A DNA stretch of 64,000 nucleotides from Marivita sp. GTDB lineage: Bacteria > Pseudomonadota > Alphaproteobacteria > Rhodobacterales > Rhodobacteraceae. The notes below the pieces were generated by a model that worked only from the letters and a program-made list of their open reading frames with translations, ran no database searches and was not told the DNA's origin. The translations under genes and the position numbers were made by a program. How positions within the stretch are numbered: the first letter of the stretch is position 1; the number at the start of each line of letters is the position of its first letter. The stretch spans positions 124,001 through 188,000 of the forward strand of contig NZ_JAIPUS010000001.1 in assembly GCF_020055675.1 (NCBI RefSeq), read 5' to 3'. Positions 57,762 to 64,000 of the stretch are shown piece after piece.

Positions 57762-59315
57762 ATGACCAAGGCTCCATGCATCAGGCGCAGACGATTGTTG
57801 ACGACGGGCGCTGCCGCGTCGGTGCTGGCCGCGTCCGGATTGTCTTTACAGGCGTCTTCCCGGCGGGGCGGTCTCTTGCGCGTCGGAGTGTCCGGGGCAA
57901 ACAGTTCGGACAACTGGGACAGCCGCACCCATGCCGACACCTTCATGGCCATGGCTGGCCATGGTGCGGTGTTCGACTGCCTGACCGAAGTGGCCGCGAA
58001 TGGCGAACTCGTGGGTGAACTGGCCGAAAGCTGGGACGCGTCCTCGGATGCCGTTACCTGGATGTTCAAACTGCGCCGGGACGTGACCTTCCACAACGGC
58101 AAGCCGTTCGGCGCCGACGACGTGCTGGCATCGCTCGACATGCACATTGCCAAAGGCGCGCGATCTGCGGCCAAACCGATCGTTCAAAACATCGCCGAGA
58201 TGAGAAAGATCAGCGACAGCGAGGTGGAATTCACCCTCAAGGCCGCCAATGCGGATTTCCCCTTCTTGCTGTCTGACTATCACCTTTGCATGTTCCCGGC
58301 GGGCCAGACCCAAGAGGCGATGGCCAAGGGCATCGGCACCGGCCTCTACAAGGTCGAAAGCTTCGATCCGGGTGTCCGCATCCGGCTTAGCCGCGTGGAC
58401 AGCCACTACAAGGACGGCAAGGCCGGCTGGTTCGACCAGGTAGAGATGATCGCGATGAACGATGCCTCGGCCCGCATGAACGCTCTCATGACCGGTCAGG
58501 TCGATGCGGTGAACCAGGTTGATTTCAAGCTCGAACCGCGCATGCGCGCGAACCCGATGATCAATATCTTCGAGGTCACGGGCAACCAGCACCTCACCTT
58601 CCCGATGCAGATCAACGCCGATCCGTTCACCAGTCTCAAGCTGCGCCAGGCGCTCAAGCACGCGATCAACCGTCAGGACATGGTCGACACGATCCTGCAC
58701 GGCCACGGGGCTGTCGCCAATGACCACCCGATCGGCCCGGCGAACCAGTATCACGCCGCTGATCTTGAGCAGACCGTCTATGACCCGGACCGTGCCGCCC
58801 GGCTTCTCAGGGAGGCGGGCTTGGCAGGCATGTCGATCGAGCTTTTCGCAGCCGACGCCGCTTTCACCGGCGCCATCGACGCGGCCCGGCTTTATCAGGC
58901 TTCGGCCAAGGCGGCTGGTCTCGATATCAACCTGGTACAGGCGCCGGATGACGGGTACTCGTCCAATGTCTGGCTGAAAAAGCCATGGCGCGCGTCTTGC
59001 TGGTCGGGCCGCGCGACCGAGGACTGGATGTTCTCGACCGCATACGAGACGGCGGCGCCGTGGAACGACACCAACTGGGACAACGACCGCTTCCAGCACT
59101 TGCTCTTGACCGCGCGTGCCGAACTGGACAGCGACAAACGCCGCGAGATGTACACGGAAATGCAGAGGCTGCTGTCCAGGGAGGGCGGGTCGGTGATCCC
59201 GGTCTACGCCAACTTTGTCGATGCGCAGTCGACCAGGCTGGCCAATTCCGGCACCATCGGCAATGTCTCGGGGATGGACAGCGGGCGCTTGATCGAACGC
59301 TGGTGGCTCGCCTGA
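57762..59315 (+). CDS. ABC transporter substrate-binding protein (family 5, peptide type)
   Basis: RRRRLLTTGAAASVLAASGL signal; ELAESWDASSDAVTWMFKLRRDVTFHNGKPFGADDVLASLDMH; LKLRQALKHAINRQDMVDTILHGHG. Confidence 0.92.
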   Translation: MTKAPCIRRRRLLTTGAAASVLAASGLSLQASSRRGGLLRVGVSGANSSDNWDSRTHADTFMAMAGHGAVFDCLTEVAANGELVGELAESWDASSDAVTWMFKLRRDVTFHNGKPFGADDVLASLDMHIAKGARSAAKPIVQNIAEMRKISDSEVEFTLKAANADFPFLLSDYHLCMFPAGQTQEAMAKGIGTGLYKVESFDPGVRIRLSRVDSHYKDGKAGWFDQVEMIAMNDASARMNALMTGQVDAVNQVDFKLEPRMRANPMINIFEVTGNQHLTFPMQINADPFTSLKLRQALKHAINRQDMVDTILHGHGAVANDHPIGPANQYHAADLEQTVYDPDRAARLLREAGLAGMSIELFAADAAFTGAIDAARLYQASAKAAGLDINLVQAPDDGYSSNVWLKKPWRASCWSGRATEDWMFSTAYETAAPWNDTNWDNDRFQHLLLTARAELDSDKRREMYTEMQRLLSREGGSVIPVYANFVDAQSTRLANSGTIGNVSGMDSGRLIERWWLA

Positions 59316-59364
59316 CCGAGCCTGCCCCCATGAATGGGTCCAGACCCCTCAGACCTCCCATGCC

Positions 59365-60399
59365 CTATGTCTCGATTTCCGCGAACTCGGCATAGAGGTG
59401 CAGCGCCAGGTCGCGCGGCAGGGCGGCAGAGCCCGCCGCATGCAGGCAATTGCAGAAAAGGCGATACCCCGTTGGCGTTCTGACAAGCTCCCGCGCCCTG
59501 TTACGATGCCAGTCACATGCCTGTTCATGCAGGCCTGCCACGCCGGGCAGACTGCGCAGCGCGGCGATCTCCGCGTCCAAGGCCGCGTCCCATTTCGACA
59601 GCGCGGTGTTCTTGACCGTGTTGAAATTGCGCTCGACCCAATAGCTCAGGTCAATGTCCTTGCCGCGCCGATTGGCCAATCCGCGCCATGCTTTCACAAG
59701 AAAGCTTTGCGCGGAGCGCAGCGAATAATGGTTCACTTCTACCAGGTCCCGCCCGCCCGACAGCGTCGGTATGGAAATCCGTCCGTCATGTTCGGAAAAC
59801 GCCTCGGACATCGGCGCACCGGACCCATCCACCCAGCGGGGCAAAGGCAATGCTGGGTCCCGCTTGGGCCGGTGGATTCCCGGTTTCCCGAAACGGCCGG
59901 GGCGAAAGATCGTCTTGATGAACCGCCCCGCAACCGGGTGATACAAATCGCGCGGCGCGGAGCGTGTGAACTGCCGCGTCACGGGGTGATCCTCGAACAT
60001 CACCTTGCCGCCCGATCCGAAAAGCCGCCACGGCATCGCGACCGCATCGGTATCCCCGGCAATCCCGGCAAACAGATCGGCCAGCCGCCCGTCACCTGCA
60101 TGGATCACCGGAAACTCGTCTACATCGGTAAACATCGCCCAGTCGAAATCATCGCTCCAACGGGACTTGTGCACGCGGTGAACGGCCTGCCACTGCACGC
60201 CTTTGTCGGTTTCGACCGTCTGTTCGACATGGCGAAGGACGCCTTGCTTGGCCAAGGCATCGAGCAACCGGTCGCTGCCATCGTCGCAATCGTTGGAAAA
60301 GACGATGAACTCCGTCACTCCGATCAAACGGTGATAGGCAATCCATTCCAGCAGGAATGGACCTTCGTTCCGCACGCAGGTCCAGGACAAGGTTTTCAT
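59365..60399 (-). CDS. Glycosyltransferase family 2/92-like protein
   Basis: MKTLSWTCVRNEGPFLLEWIAYHRLIGVTEFIVFSNDCDDGSDRLLDAL...FDWAMFTDVDEFPVIH. Confidence 0.85.
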   Translation of the reverse strand: MKTLSWTCVRNEGPFLLEWIAYHRLIGVTEFIVFSNDCDDGSDRLLDALAKQGVLRHVEQTVETDKGVQWQAVHRVHKSRWSDDFDWAMFTDVDEFPVIHAGDGRLADLFAGIAGDTDAVAMPWRLFGSGGKVMFEDHPVTRQFTRSAPRDLYHPVAGRFIKTIFRPGRFGKPGIHRPKRDPALPLPRWVDGSGAPMSEAFSEHDGRISIPTLSGGRDLVEVNHYSLRSAQSFLVKAWRGLANRRGKDIDLSYWVERNFNTVKNTALSKWDAALDAEIAALRSLPGVAGLHEQACDWHRNRARELVRTPTGYRLFCNCLHAAGSAALPRDLALHLYAEFAEIET

Positions 60400-60675
60400 C
60401 TGTGTTCCGTGCCGTCTCTCTGCTCGTCCCCGCATCGGCCCTTGGCATACCCGCGGCCCTGCCGGTTAGGGGTTTGGCAAGCCTAGTCGTGGCGCCGTGG
60501 ATGGGCAAGCACGATGCCCATGCCGCGACAAGCCGCATCAGAGTGCCAATGGCTTTCACAGGCTCCGGGAGTGTCAGGCAAATCCGCCTGATCCGTCGGG
60601 GCGTGGCGCGTCTTGGTCAGGCATGTGCTCCGCGGCGTTCGTCACCGTCAGCAGTTGTGACACCGGGTCCAGGCG

Positions 60676-61353
60676 CTAAAGCCAACGGTCATAATCCGAT
60701 ACCAGCAAGTGCACCGGCGGCGTATCTTCCTCGATCCGGGAAAAGCGTCCGATCGGGTGTTCAAAAATATTGTCGGTCAGATCGTCATTGACGGTTGAAA
60801 CCTCACCGATCAGGACATTGCCCCCTTCGCCCCAGAAGGCGTGCCAATTGTCCGGATAAAGCGTTACGGATTCGCCGGGTGCCAGCTTCAAATGTCCGCC
60901 TGCGGGCAGGGTCCGAGCCGTTCCGTCCACCTGCACGGTCACATCCCGTAGGCGATCAATCTCACCGGCGGCATCCGCCTGGTAAAGTTCGATCACCAGC
61001 GTTCCGCCTCCTCGATTGATGATGTCCTCTACCTTGACGTCATGTCGATGCATCGGGCTCAGCTGGTTTTCGCGCGAGATCATGATCTTTTCGGCGTAGA
61101 GCATCCCGCGTGTCTTGCCCAGGTCACTGGTCCGCCCGTTTCGGGTGGTGAACAGGACCAGGCCCATCTCGTCGAACCGTCCGGCCCCGTAATCTGTGAT
61201 GTCCCACCCCATTCGCCGTGCCTTGATCTCGGCATGGTCGCTGGCGCTGAGCGCCTCTGGCGACTGGTGGGCAAAGGGCGGCAGGGCATAGCCGAAGGAC
61301 CGAATGAACGCGTCGCTCTCGCGCAGGATATCGTTGATCCGGGATCGTTTCAT
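60676..61353 (-). CDS. D-lyxose isomerase-like sugar isomerase
   Basis: MGWDITDYGAGRFDEMGLVLFTTRNG...YAEKIMISRENQLSPMHRHDVKVEDIINRGGGTLVIELY...LAPGESVTLYPDNWHAFWGEGG. Confidence 0.82.
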   Translation of the reverse strand: MKRSRINDILRESDAFIRSFGYALPPFAHQSPEALSASDHAEIKARRMGWDITDYGAGRFDEMGLVLFTTRNGRTSDLGKTRGMLYAEKIMISRENQLSPMHRHDVKVEDIINRGGGTLVIELYQADAAGEIDRLRDVTVQVDGTARTLPAGGHLKLAPGESVTLYPDNWHAFWGEGGNVLIGEVSTVNDDLTDNIFEHPIGRFSRIEEDTPPVHLLVSDYDRWL

Positions 61354-61495
61354 ATGCGCCTCGCTGCCAAGGCCGGTTGGCCCGATCATCACTCTAGCGG
61401 GTCACGCGCCTATTGAAAGCCCGATGCCGGGGCGAAGGTTTAACAAATGGTAAATCTGCCCCTGCAAGCCATTGATTTTGTTCAGGCCGGTGCCC

Positions 61496-61511
61496 GTCCC
61501 ACGCGTGGGAC
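61496..61511. repeat. Perfect 16-bp palindrome GTCCCACGCGTGGGAC just 3' of hslU
   Basis: Sequence equals its reverse complement; 4 bp beyond the hslU stop codon. Confidence 0.7.
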
Positions 61512-61515
61512 AGCG

Positions 61516-62832
61516 TTACAGCACGTAGCGGCTCAGGTCGGTGGAGCGGGTCAGCTCGCCCAAATGAGTCTCTACGAAATCGGCATCCACGGTCACGGTC
61601 TGCCCCATCTTGTCCGGCGCGTCAAAGCTCAGTTCCTCGAACACACGCTCCATCACGGTATAAAGCCGCCGCGCCCCGATATTCTCGATCGACTGGTTCA
61701 CATCTGCCGCGATCTTGGCCAGTGCGGCGATCCCCTCCTCGGTGAAGGAAACGGTCACGTCCTCGGTTTTCATCAGGGCGGTATATTGCAGGGTCAGCGC
61801 ATTGTCCGTCTCGGTCAGGATACGCACGAAATCCTCTTCGGTGAGGGCCCGCAGGTTTACCCGAATGGGCAGGCGCCCCTGTAGTTCCGGCAGCAGATCC
61901 GACGGCTTGGCGATATGAAACGCACCCGAGGCGATGAACAGGATATGATCCGTCTTCACCGGCCCATGCTTGGTGCTGACCGTCGTCCCCTCGATCAGCG
62001 GCAGCAGGTCCCGCTGCACGCCTTCGCGGCTCACATCACCGCCCCGCGTTTCCTGCCGCGCGGTGACCTTGTCGATCTCGTCCAGAAAGACGATGCCGTT
62101 TTGCTCGACCGCCTCAAGCGCGAGCTCCTTGACCTGCTCATCGTCCAGCAGCTTGTCCGCCTCCTCGGCGATCAGAATGTCATAACTTTCCGCCACGGTC
62201 ATCCGCTTGCGCACGGTCCGACCCGAGAACGCCTTGCCGAACAGGTCACCGAGATTCATCATCCCGGCCCCGCCGCCGCCCATGCCGGGCTGGCCGGGGA
62301 TATCCATCGTCGGGAACGGGCTGGAGGTGTCCTGGAGGTCAAGCTCGATCATCGTGTCGTCCAGAAGCCCATCCTTGAGCTTCTTGCGGAACATGTCCCG
62401 CGTGCCGTCACGGGCACCCTCTCCGGCGATTGCCTCGATCACCCGTTCCTCGGCCGCTTCATGCGCGCGGGATCTCACGTCTTCGCGCATCTGATCGCGG
62501 GTCATCGCAATGGCGGCGTCCACGAGATCACGGACAATCTGTTCGACATCGCGGCCGACATAACCCACCTCGGTGAATTTCGTCGCTTCCACCTTGATGA
62601 AGGGAGCCCGTGCCAGCTTGGCCAGACGGCGGCTGATCTCGGTTTTCCCGACGCCTGTGGGGCCGATCATCAGGATGTTCTTGGGGTAAACTTCCTCGCG
62701 CAGATCATCGCTCAACTGCTTGCGCCGCCAGCGGTTGCGCAGCGCGACGGCCACGGCACGTTTGGCATCCTTCTGTCCAATGATGAAGCGGTCCAGCTCG
62801 GACACGATTTCTCGGGGGGTCAGATCGGTCAT
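61516..62832 (-). CDS. hslU: HslU ATPase subunit of HslVU protease
   Basis: [37 protein letters not shown]...[51 protein letters not shown]. Confidence 0.98.
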   Translation of the reverse strand: MTDLTPREIVSELDRFIIGQKDAKRAVAVALRNRWRRKQLSDDLREEVYPKNILMIGPTGVGKTEISRRLAKLARAPFIKVEATKFTEVGYVGRDVEQIVRDLVDAAIAMTRDQMREDVRSRAHEAAEERVIEAIAGEGARDGTRDMFRKKLKDGLLDDTMIELDLQDTSSPFPTMDIPGQPGMGGGGAGMMNLGDLFGKAFSGRTVRKRMTVAESYDILIAEEADKLLDDEQVKELALEAVEQNGIVFLDEIDKVTARQETRGGDVSREGVQRDLLPLIEGTTVSTKHGPVKTDHILFIASGAFHIAKPSDLLPELQGRLPIRVNLRALTEEDFVRILTETDNALTLQYTALMKTEDVTVSFTEEGIAALAKIAADVNQSIENIGARRLYTVMERVFEELSFDAPDKMGQTVTVDADFVETHLGELTRSTDLSRYVL

Positions 62833-62865
62833 TGAGGTATCCTTTCCGGCAACAGGAGGCTGGCC

Positions 62866-63423
62866 TTAGGCCTGAATGGTCTCGACCGTCAGGTTGCCGT
62901 TTGTGTAGACGCAAATGTCGGATGCAATGGCCATCGCCGCGCGTGCGATCTGTTCCGCGTCCTTGTCAGTGTCCATGAGGGCGCGGCCTGCGGCCAGTGC
63001 GTAATTCCCACCCGATCCGATGGCAGTCACGTCATGCTCGGGTTCAAGCACGTCGCCGGCGCCCGTGATGACATAGAGATCCTTACCGTCCGACACGATC
63101 AGCATCGCTTCGAGCTTTTGCAGGTACTTGTCGGTGCGCCAATCCTTGGCCAACTCCACGCTGGCGCGCTGCAACTGGCCCGGGGTGGCTTCGAGTTTCG
63201 TCTCTAGACGCTCCAGCAAGGTAAATGCATCCGCTGTGGACCCGGCGAACCCCGCGACGATATCATACCCACCGGGGGAAATGCGGCGTACCTTGCGCGC
63301 AGTACCCTTGATCACGGTCTGACCCAGGCTCACCTGGCCATCGCCGGCAATTACAACGGTTCCGCCCTTGCGCACACCAATGATGGTGGTGCCATGCCAG
63401 CCGGGAAAGTCGGTTTCAGCCAT
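62866..63423 (-). CDS. hslV: HslV protease subunit
   Basis: [40 protein letters not shown]. Confidence 0.98.
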   Translation of the reverse strand: MAETDFPGWHGTTIIGVRKGGTVVIAGDGQVSLGQTVIKGTARKVRRISPGGYDIVAGFAGSTADAFTLLERLETKLEATPGQLQRASVELAKDWRTDKYLQKLEAMLIVSDGKDLYVITGAGDVLEPEHDVTAIGSGGNYALAAGRALMDTDKDAEQIARAAMAIASDICVYTNGNLTVETIQA

Positions 63424-63449
63424 GTGTCGCCCCTTTCACGTTTGTGACG

Positions 63450-63478
63450 ATATGGGCCGAACGGCAGTGCCACACAAG
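63450..63478 (-). promoter_or_regulatory. Candidate RpoH (sigma-32-type) promoter for hslVU
   Basis: Minus strand CTTGTG-N17-CCATAT, 27-55 bp upstream of the hslV start. Confidence 0.6.
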
Positions 63479-63491
63479 CCCTACAACGCAC

Positions 63492-63517
63492 AACGCCCGG
63501 CGCTCTGGCCGGGCGTT
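63492..63517 (-). terminator. Hairpin terminator-like element downstream of trxA
   Basis: AACGCCCGG-cgctctgg-CCGGGCGTT; weak U-tract. Confidence 0.5.
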
Positions 63518-63537
63518 TGTCTGAATTTCAATTGAAA

Positions 63538-63858
63538 TCAGATGCTCTCGTCGATCCAGCCCTTGAGCGCTGCCTTGGGTGCGGCGCCGGTTTTGTTCGA
63601 CACCACCTGTCCATCCTTGAAGATGAAGAGCGACGGAATGCCCCGTACACCCATGGACGCTGCAGTGTTGGGATTGCTGTCGACATCGACTTTGGCAACC
63701 TTGATCGCGTCGCCGTATTCGGCAGCAAGCTCTTCCAAAGCGGGGCCAATCTGCTTGCAGGGGCCGCACCATTCGGCCCAGAAATCGACAACAACGGGAA
63801 CACTGGAATTCTTCACTTCGGCATCGAAGGTATCATCGGTAACGGCAACTGTGGACAT
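63538..63858 (-). CDS. trxA: Thioredoxin
   Basis: [63 protein letters not shown]. Confidence 0.97.
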   Translation of the reverse strand: MSTVAVTDDTFDAEVKNSSVPVVVDFWAEWCGPCKQIGPALEELAAEYGDAIKVAKVDVDSNPNTAASMGVRGIPSLFIFKDGQVVSNKTGAAPKAALKGWIDESI

Positions 63859-63906
63859 GTGAGCTCTCCTTGCGGTTCGGACGCGTGTTTCGGTCAGACC
63901 ACGAAG

Positions 63907-64000
63907 CTATGGAGCCTCGGTCGGGGCGTCAAGGTGCGCCGACCTCACGAGAGCTTGTGACACGATGGTTTCCGGCAGAGGCATATAGGTCGCGTTTCGG
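63907..64000 (-). CDS. C-terminal fragment of an unidentified gene (possibly addA) entering from the right edge
   Basis: Minus-strand open frame RNATYMPLPETIVSQALVRSAHLDAPTEAP* to the window edge; too short to identify, addA suggested only by typical synteny upstream of trxA. Confidence 0.25.
   Translation of the reverse strand, partial: RNATYMPLPETIVSQALVRSAHLDAPTEAP

Noticed and set aside
57846-59099. 417-aa minus-strand ORF
   Set aside because: Antisense to the peptide-type substrate-binding protein; no recognisable motifs.
1-64000. Looked for CRISPR repeats, transposase genes, prophage genes, toxin-antitoxin pairs and defence genes
   Set aside because: None recognised; the window is dominated by core genes. 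By-eye reading could miss degenerate or very small elements and tRNAs.

Overview
The window looks like a contiguous chromosomal region from a GC-rich alphaproteobacterium of the Rhodobacterales/roseobacter type, probably an anoxygenic phototroph. This is based on gene content and synteny only; no search was run.

Contents, left to right:
- ~1-11.2 kb: one end of a photosynthesis gene cluster, crtF(partial)-crtE | crtD-crtC | tspO-crtB-crtI | crtA-bchI-bchD-bchO. Both divergent crt promoters carry exact TGT-N12-ACA (PpsR/CrtJ-type) palindromes.
- 11.2-17.3 kb: housekeeping block smr, mltA, Tim44-like, fxsA, secB, dnaQ, coaE, aroE, maf.
- ~17.34-17.85 kb: AT-rich maf-rho intergenic region with a perfect DnaA box, degenerate boxes and AT-rich tracts. 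This is a strong candidate for the chromosomal oriC.
- 17.85-24.6 kb: rho, mnmE, mnmG, rsmG, parA, parB, with three parS sites embedded in mnmG/rsmG coding sequence.
- 24.6-64 kb: mostly core genes (hemW, rdgB, rph, hrcA, grpE, mutS, maeB, argG, ilvA, hslO, hemH, comF, ubiG, hslUV, trxA), plus a NaChBac-type voltage-gated channel, an Hpt / response-regulator-PP2C pair, a tandem ABC exporter pair, two YkuD L,D-transpeptidases, a CAP-domain protein and a conserved-looking 63-aa secreted/membrane protein.

I saw no rRNA, CRISPR array, transposase, prophage or recognisable defence island. tRNAs were not searched exhaustively. No clearly new multi-gene system is evident. The most interesting items are the origin/centromere/photosynthesis-cluster arrangement and several small cis-elements.
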